A stretch of 64,000 bases of DNA from Pseudomonas sp. AB6 (GTDB lineage Bacteria; Pseudomonadota; Gammaproteobacteria; Pseudomonadales; Pseudomonadaceae). Of the stretch, positions 40,346-49,359 are shown one piece after another. How positions within the stretch are numbered: position 1 is the stretch's first letter; the number at the start of each line of letters is the position of its first letter. Below the pieces are notes generated by a model, which saw only the letters and a program-made list of their open reading frames with translations, was not told the origin of the DNA and searched no databases. A program made the translations under genes and the position numbers. The DNA lies in contig NZ_JAVIWJ010000001.1 in the NCBI RefSeq assembly GCF_034314105.1, forward strand, positions 64,501 through 128,500, read 5' to 3'.

Positions 40346-41548
40346 CTATTCATTTGAATTGTTATTGTTTACTAGTGAGATACCTGACCACAATGTTTCG
40401 GTGTTGCTTATACCCAGATCTTCTGCAGATTCGATCTGAACTATTTTATCGCGCTGGTCGATGTAGGCTAAATCGATAATTTCATGTGAGATGGGTGTTT
40501 TGTTGTGTATTAACATGAACACCTTAACTTTGGGTTTTAATAGCGAAACACCATTCTGTTCAACGACTACCCCCAAACGACCACTCTTCAGGCTCACCAG
40601 TGCGCCAATGGGGTAAATGCCTACGGTTTTAACGAAGTTCCGGAAAACGGTTTCGTCGAAGTGTCCTTTCCACGAGGCCATTTCACGAATGGAGTGTGCT
40701 GGCCCCCAACCCTTTTTATAGGGGCGTTCAGAAGTCACGGCGTCATACACATCACACACTGCGCCCATTTTCGCAAACAGGCTGATCTGGTCGCCAGCAA
40801 GACCGTGTGGGTAGCCTGTGCCGTCGATTTTTTCGTGATGATGCAGGCATACGTCCAGCACATCGGCGCTGAAGCTTGCAGTTTTCACCAGAATATTCAG
40901 CCCTTCTTGGGGATGATCTTTCATGCGTTTGAATTCTTCTGAGGTCAGCTTCCCGGCCTTATCGAGGATGGTGCTTGAGATCATCATTTTGCCGACATCG
41001 TGCATGAGCCCTGCTATCCCGGCTTCCTTGACCTGGTCCGGGGCCATCTTTAACTGACGGGCCAGGGCGATCATTAGTATGCAAACGGCTACGGAATGCA
41101 TATAGGTGTAGTCATCGGAAGTCTTTAGACGCGACAGGCTAAGCAATGCGTGCGGATGCCGGAGAATCGAATCGGTAATTTCGTCTACCAGTAGCGAGCT
41201 TTGTTTTGGACTGATTGCCCGGCCTAGACGCGCGTCATTGAACATCGCGATCACGGCTGCTTTGGCCCGTGCGCAAATTTTTATTGCCTCGGTCAATTCC
41301 TCGTCCAGACTGATGGGGCTTGGGCCAGCTGAAGAGTCGATGCCGACGGGAACAGCGTCTACTAACGAGTTGCCTCTGCTGAGATCGATCCATACTTCTT
41401 TGATGGTTAAAAGCTGTATCCGCACTATATCCTGCGAATCTTTGACTTCAAAACTACCTTTCCAAGAGGGATGATTAATCCACGCGCCACAAAATTGATG
41501 GATGTACATGCCTACATTAAGGTCAGCGGTCAAAATTTTCCTGAGCAT
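40346..41548 (-). CDS. HD-GYP domain cyclic-di-GMP phosphodiesterase
   Basis: A 400-residue protein. An N-terminal DUF3391 region (LNVGMYIHQFCGAWINHPSW) is followed by an HD-GYP domain with the catalytic pair in LMHDVGKM and the later HHEKIDGTGYPHGL with intact GYP. This predicts a metal-dependent phosphodiesterase degrading cyclic di-GMP. The C-terminus is a small beta domain (GRLGVVVEQNG). The protein is cytosolic, with no membrane segment. Confidence 0.92.
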   Translation of the reverse strand: MLRKILTADLNVGMYIHQFCGAWINHPSWKGSFEVKDSQDIVRIQLLTIKEVWIDLSRGNSLVDAVPVGIDSSAGPSPISLDEELTEAIKICARAKAAVIAMFNDARLGRAISPKQSSLLVDEITDSILRHPHALLSLSRLKTSDDYTYMHSVAVCILMIALARQLKMAPDQVKEAGIAGLMHDVGKMMISSTILDKAGKLTSEEFKRMKDHPQEGLNILVKTASFSADVLDVCLHHHEKIDGTGYPHGLAGDQISLFAKMGAVCDVYDAVTSERPYKKGWGPAHSIREMASWKGHFDETVFRNFVKTVGIYPIGALVSLKSGRLGVVVEQNGVSLLKPKVKVFMLIHNKTPISHEIIDLAYIDQRDKIVQIESAEDLGISNTETLWSGISLVNNNNSNE

Positions 41549-41983
41549 GTAGTTCTCTCTACTGCAATGCGTCCCTGCATCGGAACTGACTGTGTCACGA
41601 CGTCTGTATTGTTATAAATGCTTCGATCATGCAGTCCTAAATCAGCGAGAGTGGTCAGAAGTCTCAGGCGAATGATTTCATTGTGCCACTATCATTGCCA
41701 GTCGGAAAGCTTTATACGAACGTCAAAATCGTCGACGAATTCGTAAAAACCCTTCTCTTCTAGCCCTCTGCTTTGCGGCATCCCGATCTTAAACAACACT
41801 ACCACCATATAAGCATTTGCAGGGGATAACGGGAGAAGTGAGAAAAATATTCGTTTTTGGTGTGCGACCTCTCATCCCTTTCAAGGAATTTTTTCTTGAA
41901 GTGGTGTTCAAATTGCAGCGCGGTTGATGCCTGATGTTGGTTTTGGCCGCTAAGCTGCTTAGTGATAAACAGGAGTACCAAAA
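41549..41983. other. 435-bp divergent intergenic region
   Basis: Holds the promoters of the HD-GYP and OmpA-like genes. A TTCAAG...CTTGAA inverted repeat around an A/T loop (about 41879-41900) is the only structure I see. No gene. Confidence 0.5.
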
Positions 41984-42679
41984 ATGTTTACCTCGTATCG
42001 ATCGGTGATTTTCGCTACTGCGGTTGCCTTAATGGCCGGTTGCGCGTCGCCGAACCCGTATAGCAATCAGCCTCAAAACAGCGATTCGAGCGGCGTGAGC
42101 AACACTGCTAAATACGGAGGTTTGGGCGCGTTAGCGGGTGCCGTTGCTGGCGCCGCGCTGAATCACGGCAACCGTGGCAAAGGCGCTTTGATTGGCGCTG
42201 CCGTAGTAGGCGCCGGTGCAGCCGGTTACGGTTACTACGCGGATAAGCAAGAAGCTGCGTTGCGTAAGAGCATGGCCAATACCGGAGTCGAGGTGCAGCG
42301 GCAAGGTGATCAAATCAAGCTGATCATGCCGGGTAATATTACGTTCGCCACGGACTCTTCAGCCATTGCTGCAAGCTTCTATGCGCCGCTGAATAACCTG
42401 GCGGGCTCGTTAAAGCAGTACAACCAAAACATGATTGAGATTGTTGGCTTTACCGATAGCACCGGCAGCCGTCAGCACAATATGGACTTGTCATTGCAGC
42501 GCGCGCAGAGCGTCAGTACTTACTTGACGTCGCAAGGCATTGATCCTTCTCACTTGGCAGTAGGCGGTATGGGGCCGGATCAACCGATTGCCAGCAATGC
42601 TGACGTTAACGGTCGGGCGCAGAACCGCCGGGTTGAGGTCAATCTGAAGCCGATTCCTGGACAACAGTATCAGCAGTAG
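41984..42679 (+). CDS. OmpA family lipoprotein (YiaD-like)
   Basis: A 231-residue outer-membrane lipoprotein. The signal peptide ends in the lipobox LMAGC (Cys20). A glycine-zipper region of about 45 residues (GALAGAVAGAALNHG, GAAVVGAGAAGYGYY) follows, then a C-terminal OmpA peptidoglycan-binding domain with NMIEIVGFTDSTGS, the paired Asp/Arg motif and RAQNRRVEVNL. It probably links the outer membrane to the cell wall. Confidence 0.92.
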   Translation: MFTSYRSVIFATAVALMAGCASPNPYSNQPQNSDSSGVSNTAKYGGLGALAGAVAGAALNHGNRGKGALIGAAVVGAGAAGYGYYADKQEAALRKSMANTGVEVQRQGDQIKLIMPGNITFATDSSAIAASFYAPLNNLAGSLKQYNQNMIEIVGFTDSTGSRQHNMDLSLQRAQSVSTYLTSQGIDPSHLAVGGMGPDQPIASNADVNGRAQNRRVEVNLKPIPGQQYQQ

Positions 42680-42700
42680 GGGTTAGACCTTATAGGACAC

Positions 42701-42757
42701 GAATTGTTGGCGAAGGTCGCTCGAACTTTATCGCAGCTTTCGCCAACGCCTACACAG
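42701..42757. repeat. REP-like inverted repeat
   Basis: GAATTGTTGGCGAAGGTC and the inverted GCTTTCGCCAACGCCTACA lie between the convergent OmpA-like and acyltransferase genes. Same TTGTTGGCGA core as the other REP elements. Confidence 0.55.
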
Positions 42758-42783
42758 GTCGTGTTGCTGCTGAATCCTGCCGT

Positions 42784-43692
42784 TTATTTCCTCGCTGGGT
42801 ATTCTCGATGCATCGCCTCCAGCAATAAGTCCTTCTCTTCCCACAGCTTATTAATCCACTGCTGGAACTCCTGGCGGTACTGGTCATCCTGGTCGTAATT
42901 TTTGCCGATGAACTGCGAGGGAATTTTGATTTCTTCAAAATGCGCCACAATGGCTTCGACGTTGCCGCTCAGAAGATCCCAATAGCCAGGTTGTCCGCCG
43001 GGGTAATGAATCGTTACGTTGACGATGGACTCCAACTGCTCACCCATTGCGTCTAGCACAAAGGCGATACCGCCCGCTTTGGGCTTTAGCAAGTAGCGAA
43101 ACGGTGACTTCTGCTGCGCATGCTTACTCTCGTTAAAACGAGTGCCTTCGACGAAGTTGAAAATGCCCACCGGGTTATGGCGAAACTTGTCGCAAGTGCG
43201 GCGAGTGGTTTCCAGGTCTTTGCCTTTTTTCTCCGGATGCTTTGCCAAGTACGCCTTGGAGTAGCGCTTCATGAACGGGAAGCCCAGTGCCCACCACGCC
43301 AGGCCAATTACCGGTACCCAAATCAATTCCTGCTTGAGAAAAAACTTCAGCGGGCGGATGCGTCGGTTAAGCACATATTGCAACACCATGATGTCGACCC
43401 AGCTTTGGTGGTTGCTGGTGATCAAGTACGAATGCTGATAGTCCAGCCCTTCAAGTCCGCTCAGGTGCCAGCGCGTGTTACGCAGCAAGTTCATCCAAGC
43501 TTTGTTGTTGCTGATCCAGGCTTCGTGAATATGGCTCATCAGCCAGTTGGTGAAGCGCTGTGCAGCCGGTATGGGCAAGCATAGCTTTACGATGGCGACG
43601 ATGAATAACGGCGTGCAGCAAACAATGGTGTTCAGTGCCAATAGCAGCGAGGCAATGATGCCGCGCAGTGGAGCGGGTAAAAAATACAGCAT
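42784..43692 (-). CDS. YihG-type acyltransferase
   Basis: A 302-residue membrane acyltransferase. It has an N-terminal membrane helix, and the HxxxxD motif appears as NHQSWVDIMVLQY near residue 95. Later come FPFMKRYSK and FVEGTRF, as in YihG/PlsC-like 1-acyl-glycerol-3-phosphate acyltransferases. The GTG at 43746 would add 18 residues; the ATG at 43692 gives the usual short N-terminus. Confidence 0.88.
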   Translation of the reverse strand: MLYFLPAPLRGIIASLLLALNTIVCCTPLFIVAIVKLCLPIPAAQRFTNWLMSHIHEAWISNNKAWMNLLRNTRWHLSGLEGLDYQHSYLITSNHQSWVDIMVLQYVLNRRIRPLKFFLKQELIWVPVIGLAWWALGFPFMKRYSKAYLAKHPEKKGKDLETTRRTCDKFRHNPVGIFNFVEGTRFNESKHAQQKSPFRYLLKPKAGGIAFVLDAMGEQLESIVNVTIHYPGGQPGYWDLLSGNVEAIVAHFEEIKIPSQFIGKNYDQDDQYRQEFQQWINKLWEEKDLLLEAMHREYPARK

Positions 43693-43768
43693 ATGGGCCG
43701 AGGCCTCCGCGAAAAAATCGGATGCCGTCGGGTGGTCCGGCGGCACTGGTTAGTGGGTAATAGGAGCG

Positions 43769-45859
43769 TTAGGACAAGTAGGCTGCTTGAATCGCTGTGA
43801 GAGCGATGGTGTAGACGATGTCGTCAACTTGAGCGCCTCGCGGCAGATCATTCACTGGTTTGCGCAGCCCCTGCAACATCGGGCCGAGACTGACGCAATC
43901 GGCGCTACGTTGCACCGCTTTGTACGTGGTGTTGCCGGTATTGAGATCCGGGAACACGAACACGGTGGCACGACCCGCGACTGGGCTGTTCGGCGCCAAT
44001 TGACGGGCTACATCTTCGTTGGCGGCAGCATCGTACTGCAACGGGCCATCGATTTGCAGGTCGCTTTGTGCCCGATGGGCCAACTGAGTCGCTTCACGGA
44101 CTTTTTCAACTTCCTCGCCGCTGGCCGATTCACCACTGGAGTAGCTGATCATCGCGACCCTCGGCGCAATCCCGAATGCCACCGCTGAGTCGGCGCTTTG
44201 CAGGGCAATTTCAGCCAGCTCGGTAGCGCTCGGGTGCGGGTTCATGATGCAGTCGCCATAGACCAGCACTTGCTCTGGAAACAACATGAAAAATACTGAG
44301 GACACTAACGTGCAGCCCGGTGCAGTCTTAATCAATTGTAATGCCGGGCGGATGGTATTCGCCGTGGAGTGACTAACTCCGGAGACCAGCCCGTCAACTT
44401 CATCCAGCGCGAGCATCATGGTGCCGATCACCACGGTGTCTTCAAGCTGCTGTTCGGCCATTGGCGCATTCAGGTTTTTATGTTTGCGCAGCTCTACCAT
44501 TGGCGCGATGTAGCGCTCGCGAATCAGGTCGGGGTCAAGAATTTCAAGCCCTGGCGGCAGCTCAATGCCCTGCGCCTGCGCCACGGCGTAGACTTCTTCA
44601 GGTTTGGCCAGCAACACGCAGCGGGCGATTCCGCGCGCCTGACAAATAGCTGCGGCTTGAATGGTCAGCGGTTCACTGCCTTCTGGCAACACGATGCGTT
44701 TGTTAGCGTTCTGAGCACGCTGGATCAGTTGATAGCGGAATACTGCTGGCGACAGTCGCATCTCCCGTGGTGTACCACATCGCTGATGGAGCCATGTCGC
44801 GTCCAGATGTTCGGCGACAAAATCAGTAATGATTTCGGCGCGTTCGCGGTCATCAATAGGGATTTCTTTATTCAGTTGATTCAACTGGTTTGCGGTGTCG
44901 TACGAGCCGGTGCTTACCGATAGAACGGGCAAACCTGCCTGAAGCGCACCACGGCATAGCTCCATTATCCTAGGGTCCGGCACGGTGCCGCTGGTTAGCA
45001 ACAACCCCGCCAACGGCACGCCATTTATGGCCGCAAGGCTGACAGCGAGAATAATGTCATCGCGGTCGCCGGGGGTGACCACTAGCACTCCGGGTTTGAG
45101 CAACGCCACTGTGTTAAGCACGGTACGGGCACAAATGATGACTTTTGACATGCGCCGTTGTTCGTAGTCGCCTGCATTTAAAACCTGCGCGCCGAGCAGA
45201 TCGGCAACGTCGCGGGTGCGTGGAGCGTTCAGATCGGCTTGAAAGGGTATGCAGCCCAACAAGCGGAACTCACCGCTGCGCAATAACGGCGAATGCTCTT
45301 TAAGTCGGGCGGCGAAGGCTTCCATGCTCTCGTCGGTGCGCACTTTGTTCAAAATGACGCCAAGGACTTTCGGGTCTTTAGGACCACCAAACAGCTGCGC
45401 CTGCAATTCGACCCGGTCAGAGAGTTCGGTCAACACCTCATTTTCTGGCGCCGAGACGAGGATTACATCGGCATCCAGGCTTTTCGCTAGATGCAAATTG
45501 ACCCTCGCCGCATAGCTGGCATGGCGGGTAGGGACCATGCCTTCAACGATCAGCACGTCTTTGCCAACGGCGGCTTGTTGATACAAATTTATGATTTCTT
45601 CCAGTAACTCATCCAACTGACCATCGCCCAGCATGCGCTCGACGTGCGCCAATCCCAGCGGTTTTGGTGGCTTCAGACCATGTGTACGGGCAATAAGCTC
45701 GGAGGAGCGTTCAGGGCCCAAATCACCTGGATGGGGTTGAGCGATAGGCTTGAAGAATCCAACTTTAAGGCCCGCGCGTTCGAGGGTGCGCACTAGGCCA
45801 AGGCTGATGGACGTCAAGCCCACACCAAAGTCAGTGGGTGCGATAAAAAAAGTTTGCAT
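43769..45859 (-). CDS. pta: Phosphate acetyltransferase (long form)
   Basis: Interconverts acetyl-CoA and acetyl phosphate. The 696-residue protein is the long Pta: an N-terminal CobB/BioD-like P-loop domain (FIAPTDFGVGLTSISLGLVR), a DRTGG domain in the middle, and a C-terminal catalytic PTA_PTB domain (PEGSEPLTIQAAA, SGVSHSTANTIRPALQ, FPDLNTGNTTYKAVQR). No ackA is adjacent. It is 22 bp upstream of the acyltransferase gene's GTG, so it may be transcribed with it. Confidence 0.94.
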   Translation of the reverse strand: MQTFFIAPTDFGVGLTSISLGLVRTLERAGLKVGFFKPIAQPHPGDLGPERSSELIARTHGLKPPKPLGLAHVERMLGDGQLDELLEEIINLYQQAAVGKDVLIVEGMVPTRHASYAARVNLHLAKSLDADVILVSAPENEVLTELSDRVELQAQLFGGPKDPKVLGVILNKVRTDESMEAFAARLKEHSPLLRSGEFRLLGCIPFQADLNAPRTRDVADLLGAQVLNAGDYEQRRMSKVIICARTVLNTVALLKPGVLVVTPGDRDDIILAVSLAAINGVPLAGLLLTSGTVPDPRIMELCRGALQAGLPVLSVSTGSYDTANQLNQLNKEIPIDDRERAEIITDFVAEHLDATWLHQRCGTPREMRLSPAVFRYQLIQRAQNANKRIVLPEGSEPLTIQAAAICQARGIARCVLLAKPEEVYAVAQAQGIELPPGLEILDPDLIRERYIAPMVELRKHKNLNAPMAEQQLEDTVVIGTMMLALDEVDGLVSGVSHSTANTIRPALQLIKTAPGCTLVSSVFFMLFPEQVLVYGDCIMNPHPSATELAEIALQSADSAVAFGIAPRVAMISYSSGESASGEEVEKVREATQLAHRAQSDLQIDGPLQYDAAANEDVARQLAPNSPVAGRATVFVFPDLNTGNTTYKAVQRSADCVSLGPMLQGLRKPVNDLPRGAQVDDIVYTIALTAIQAAYLS

Positions 45860-45878
45860 GCGGACATCTCGATTGAGC

Positions 45879-45895
45879 AGTACAAGGGCTGTACT
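45879..45895 (-). promoter_or_regulatory. Inverted repeat upstream of pta
   Basis: AGTACA-N5-TGTACT, a perfect 6-bp dyad 20 bp before the pta start. It could be an operator or a leader hairpin. It does not have the 12-bp spacing of the LitR operators. Confidence 0.4.
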
Positions 45896-45971
45896 AAGCA
45901 GCCAGGCAAAAATATCGGTTTACGTCGTGTGCGTTCAGTGCGGCTTGCCGCGAGCTTAGATTCGCCGCGAT

Positions 45972-46190
45972 TCAGTAGGGCGTAAGGTTATCGTTATCCG
46001 GGCCCTGCGCGCACCAGCCGCAGGTAAAGCTTTTACCTATTTGTTGTTGGCGCTTCAACGGATCAAGCACCCAGGCCCTTGATTGCCAGGGTGGTTGATG
46101 GCGTAGATGCTGGGTATGCCCACAAGAAAGGAGGGCTATCCAATGGCCATCAGCGTCTTGGCGAAAATCAATGAGTGTGCTGCTGTGCAA
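45972..46190 (-). CDS. DUF3565 domain-containing protein
   Basis: A 72-residue protein with the family motif SCGHTQHLRHQPPWQSRAWVLDP and the CGWC pair near the end. Cys/His spacing suggests a metal site. It is common in Pseudomonas beside the FKBP isomerase gene; function is unknown. It is divergent from that gene. Confidence 0.85.
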   Translation of the reverse strand: MHSSTLIDFRQDADGHWIALLSCGHTQHLRHQPPWQSRAWVLDPLKRQQQIGKSFTCGWCAQGPDNDNLTPY

Positions 46191-46279
46191 TGGGCCGTCC
46201 GTCAGAGTTGCGTTCGCTTTCGGGCGAGCGCTTGGTTAAACTTGTGCGTTATTCAATTCTCAAGCAAAGGTCTCGCCCC

Positions 46280-46765
46280 ATGCCGATCGCCGCGAACAAG
46301 GCCGTCTCCATCGACTATACCCTGACCAACGACGCTGGTGAGGTCATTGACAGTTCTGCTGGCGGCGCGCCGCTGGTCTACTTGCAGGGTGCAGGTAATA
46401 TCATTCCAGGTTTGGAAAAAGCACTGGATGGCAAAAACGTCGGCGATGCACTCAAAGTGTCCATCGAACCTGAAGATGCTTACGGCGAGTACCAGGCTGA
46501 ACTGGTCAGCACCTTGAGCCGCAGCATGTTCGAAGGCGTCGACGAACTTGAAGTGGGTATGCAATTTCACGCATCCGGCCCCGATGGCAGCATGCAGATT
46601 GTGACAGTTCGTGATCTGGACGGCGACGACGTTACTGTTGACGGCAACCATCCGTTGGCCGGTCAGCGTCTGAATTTCGACGTCAAAATCATTGAAATTC
46701 GCGATGCCAGTCAGGAAGAAGTTGCTCACGGTCACGTGCATGGTGAAGGCGGCCATCACCACTGA
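46280..46765 (+). CDS. FKBP-type peptidyl-prolyl isomerase (SlyD-like)
   Basis: A 161-residue isomerase/chaperone. The FKBP domain begins VSIDYTLTNDAGEVIDSS and carries GAGNIIPGLEKAL. An insert-in-flap chaperone domain (DAYGEYQAELVSTLSRSMF) and a short His-rich tail (HGHVHGEGGHHH) that can bind nickel follow. The ATG at 46280 is set by homology; upstream codons are noncoding. Confidence 0.93.
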   Translation: MPIAANKAVSIDYTLTNDAGEVIDSSAGGAPLVYLQGAGNIIPGLEKALDGKNVGDALKVSIEPEDAYGEYQAELVSTLSRSMFEGVDELEVGMQFHASGPDGSMQIVTVRDLDGDDVTVDGNHPLAGQRLNFDVKIIEIRDASQEEVAHGHVHGEGGHHH

Positions 46766-46794
46766 TTTGTGCTGCTAAGCTCAGTTAGCCGGCT

Positions 46795-46860
46795 AGGCGC
46801 CCCGACAGGAAGCGTGAAAACGACAGGCTCGTTTTCACCGCCTGATGCGGGCGCCTTTTT
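46795..46860 (+). terminator. Two-tier terminator between the FKBP and glutathione peroxidase genes
   Basis: An outer stem AGGCGCCC / GGGCGCCT (46795-46802 and 46849-46856) encloses a second perfect hairpin GTGAAAACG / CGTTTTCAC (46814-46822 and 46830-46838). A T-run follows at 46856-46860. The whole is a branched rho-independent terminator. Confidence 0.8.
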
Positions 46861-46886
46861 CGTCCGCTAGTTATTTGGAGTTCGTC

Positions 46887-47369
46887 ATGAGTGCTTTTCA
46901 CGACACTAATTTAAAAGCTCTGGATGGCCAGGATCTGCCTCTCAAGCCTCTCAAGGGCAAAGTAGTGTTGGTGGTCAACGTTGCGTCGAAGTGTGGCTTG
47001 ACCCCGCAATATGCCGCCCTTGAAAAACTCTATCAGGAGTATCAGGGTCAAGGCTTCAGCGTCCTTGGCCTACCCTGCAACCAGTTTGCGGGTCAGGAAC
47101 CGGGCTCCGAAGAAGAGATTCAGACATTCTGTGACGTCAACTACAATGTCACCTTCCCTCTGGGCAGCAAGCTGGAAGTGAACGGCGATCACCGTCACTC
47201 GCTTTACCGTTTGCTGGCAGGCGAAGGCGCTGAATTTCCGGGTGACATTACTTGGAATTTCGAGAAATTTCTGGTGGGAAAGGACGGTCGTGTGCTCGCC
47301 CGGTTTTCTCCTCGCACACCGCCGGATGATCCCACGGTGATCCACGCCATCGAAAAAGCGTTGAAGTAA
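46887..47369 (+). CDS. Glutathione peroxidase family thiol peroxidase
   Basis: A 160-residue non-selenium peroxidase with the active-site Cys36 in VASKCGLTPQY, the LPCNQFAGQEPG motif with Gln, and Trp in ITWNFEKFLV completing the catalytic tetrad. It reduces hydrogen or lipid peroxides using thioredoxin or glutathione. The start at 46887 follows a GGAG Shine-Dalgarno. Confidence 0.93.
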   Translation: MSAFHDTNLKALDGQDLPLKPLKGKVVLVVNVASKCGLTPQYAALEKLYQEYQGQGFSVLGLPCNQFAGQEPGSEEEIQTFCDVNYNVTFPLGSKLEVNGDHRHSLYRLLAGEGAEFPGDITWNFEKFLVGKDGRVLARFSPRTPPDDPTVIHAIEKALK

Positions 47370-47505
47370 TTTAACTGTTGTTTGCGCTGGGTCGTTGCGT
47401 TTTCGACCCGGCAGTTCGTTTCATCCCTCCCCAGTAAATTAGCTTTTACTCGCCTGACTTTTTATTTGAAATCACTCCCATCAATAGTGCTGGCGAGGTC
47501 TAGAC

Positions 47506-47513
47506 GACCGGTC
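47506..47513 (+). promoter_or_regulatory. Palindromic operator core before the TetR gene
   Basis: GACCGGTC, a perfect 8-bp palindrome within TAGACGACCGGTCATA. It lies 14 bp upstream of the TetR-type regulator start. The sequence resembles operators of NemR-like repressors (TAGAC...GGTC), so autorepression of the pair is likely. Confidence 0.55.
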
Positions 47514-47527
47514 ATATGCTCGGCGCC

Positions 47528-48166
47528 ATGAATACATCCTTTCGACTCGACAAGCGTGATCTGATTCTCGCCAAAGGTGCTCACCTGATGACCCGGCGGG
47601 GCTATCACGGAACCGGCGTGCTAGATATTGTTCAGGCCGCGGGCATTCCCAAGGGCTCGTTTTATCACTACTTCGCCAGCAAAGAAGACTTCGCCGTGCA
47701 AGCGCTTGAGTACTTGTACGGGCCAAGGCTGCTGCGTTATGAAGCTGTTCTGAATGACCCTGCACAGAGCCCGCGTGAACGGATTCTGGGTTACTACCGG
47801 GATGTGATTGTGCATTTTTCCCGTCAGGAAAAGCCTGAACACCATTGTTTTATCGGCAGTCTCAGTTTCGAAATGGCGGGGGAATGTGTGCCAATTGCCA
47901 GCCAGGTCGAAAGCATCTTACAGCGCTCGGTAGCCATTCTTGCCCAGAGCCTGAAAGTCGCACGGGATGCCGGCGAGTTACCGGAAAACACTGACTGCGC
48001 GGCGCTTGCCGAATTTGTCGCCAACGCCTGGGAAGGTGCGTTGATGCGCATGAAAGTAAGAAACAGCGCTGCATCCCTGAGTATTTTTCTGGCTCAGCTT
48101 GAACGTCTTCTGACGCCAGACCATCTGCTGTTGATCGATTCCCGAGGAACCTTACATGCCAGTTAA
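47528..48166 (+). CDS. TetR-family regulator (NemR-like)
   Basis: A 212-residue repressor with an N-terminal helix-turn-helix (HLMTRRGYHGTGVLDIVQAAG, then PKGSFYHYFASKEDF). The C-terminal ligand domain has Cys residues (HHCFIGSL and ECVPI) that could sense electrophiles, as NemR does. It overlaps the Old Yellow Enzyme gene by 11 bp, matching the nemR-nemA arrangement. Confidence 0.88.
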   Translation: MNTSFRLDKRDLILAKGAHLMTRRGYHGTGVLDIVQAAGIPKGSFYHYFASKEDFAVQALEYLYGPRLLRYEAVLNDPAQSPRERILGYYRDVIVHFSRQEKPEHHCFIGSLSFEMAGECVPIASQVESILQRSVAILAQSLKVARDAGELPENTDCAALAEFVANAWEGALMRMKVRNSAASLSIFLAQLERLLTPDHLLLIDSRGTLHAS

Positions 48167-49259
48167 AGCTTTGTTCAGACCCTTCAGCCTGGGCACCTTG
48201 CAGTTGCCGTCTCGGGTAGTTATGGCGCCGATGACCCGTTCGTTTTCACCGGGCGGGGTGCCAAATTCGAAGGTCATTGAGTATTACCGTAGGCGGGCTG
48301 CCGCGGGGGTGGGGTTGATCATCACCGAGGGGACTACGGTCAATCACAAGGCTTCTAACGGTTACCCGAATGTTCCCCAGTTTTTTGGTGACGCGCCGTT
48401 GGCAGGCTGGAAAAAAGTCGTTGATGCCGTGCATGCTGAAGGCGGAAAAATAGTGCCCCAGTTATGGCACGTAGGGGCTGTGCGTCACCTTGGGACTGAG
48501 CCTGACGGTGATGTACCGGCTTACGGCCCGATGGAAAAACTCAAAGACGATAAAGTCTTGGTTCGCGGTATGTCCAAGCAGGATATTCAGGAGGTAATTG
48601 GAGCATTCGCTCAGGCTGCCCGGGACGCGAAAACCATCGGTATGGATGGCGTTGAAATTCACGGCGCCCACGGTTACATCGTTGATCAGTTTTTTTGGGA
48701 AGGCACCAACCAACGCACCGATGAATATGGAGGCGACTTGGCGGGCCGGTCGCGGTTTGCTATTGAGTTGATCGAGGCAGTGAGAGCTGCGGTCGGTCCT
48801 GACTTCCCGATCATCTTCCGATTCTCGCAATGGAAGCAGCAGGATTACGCCGCCCGTCTGGTTCTGACGCCGGAAGCATTGGGCGAATTTCTCAAGCCGT
48901 TGTCTGCCGCAGGCGTGGATATTTTCCATTGCTCGACACGTCGCTTCTGGGAGCCGGAGTTCGATGGTTCAGACCTCAATCTTGCAGGCTGGACGCGCAA
49001 GCTCACCGGTAAGCCAACCATCACCGTAGGCAGCGTCGGTCTGGATGGCGAGTTTTTGCAGTTCATGGTCAAGACCGACAAGGTCGCGCAACCGGCCAGC
49101 CTGGATAACTTGCTGAAACGCCTGAACGACGATGAGTTCGATCTAGTAGCCGTCGGCCGCGCTTTACTGGTCGACCCGGACTGGGCACAGAAAGTACGTG
49201 AAGGCCGTGAGCAAGACATCCTAGCGTTTAGCCGGGAAGCGTTAACCACGTTGGTCTGA
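48156..49259 (+). CDS. NADH:flavin oxidoreductase, Old Yellow Enzyme family
   Basis: A 367-residue FMN enzyme that reduces activated C=C bonds or nitro compounds. It has APMTRSF near the N-terminus, QLWHVGAVRH, the catalytic HGAHGYIVDQFFW with the His pair, and the late GRALLVDPDW phosphate-binding region. It is transcribed with the TetR regulator, suggesting induction by electrophilic substrates. Confidence 0.92.
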   Translation: MPVKALFRPFSLGTLQLPSRVVMAPMTRSFSPGGVPNSKVIEYYRRRAAAGVGLIITEGTTVNHKASNGYPNVPQFFGDAPLAGWKKVVDAVHAEGGKIVPQLWHVGAVRHLGTEPDGDVPAYGPMEKLKDDKVLVRGMSKQDIQEVIGAFAQAARDAKTIGMDGVEIHGAHGYIVDQFFWEGTNQRTDEYGGDLAGRSRFAIELIEAVRAAVGPDFPIIFRFSQWKQQDYAARLVLTPEALGEFLKPLSAAGVDIFHCSTRRFWEPEFDGSDLNLAGWTRKLTGKPTITVGSVGLDGEFLQFMVKTDKVAQPASLDNLLKRLNDDEFDLVAVGRALLVDPDWAQKVREGREQDILAFSREALTTLV

Positions 49260-49273
49260 CCAAATATCTATTG

Positions 49274-49343
49274 ATAACAAACTTGTTGGCCAGGCGTGAG
49301 GGTTGATGGACACAACGCCGATGGCCTTGCCAACAAGTTAATT
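49274..49343. repeat. REP-like inverted repeat (REPIN)
   Basis: AACTTGTTGGCCAGGCGT and the inverted CCTTGCCAACAAGTT, with a 33-bp centre, between the convergent OYE and glycosyltransferase genes. Confidence 0.65.
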
Positions 49344-49359
49344 TCAGCGAATGGAACTA

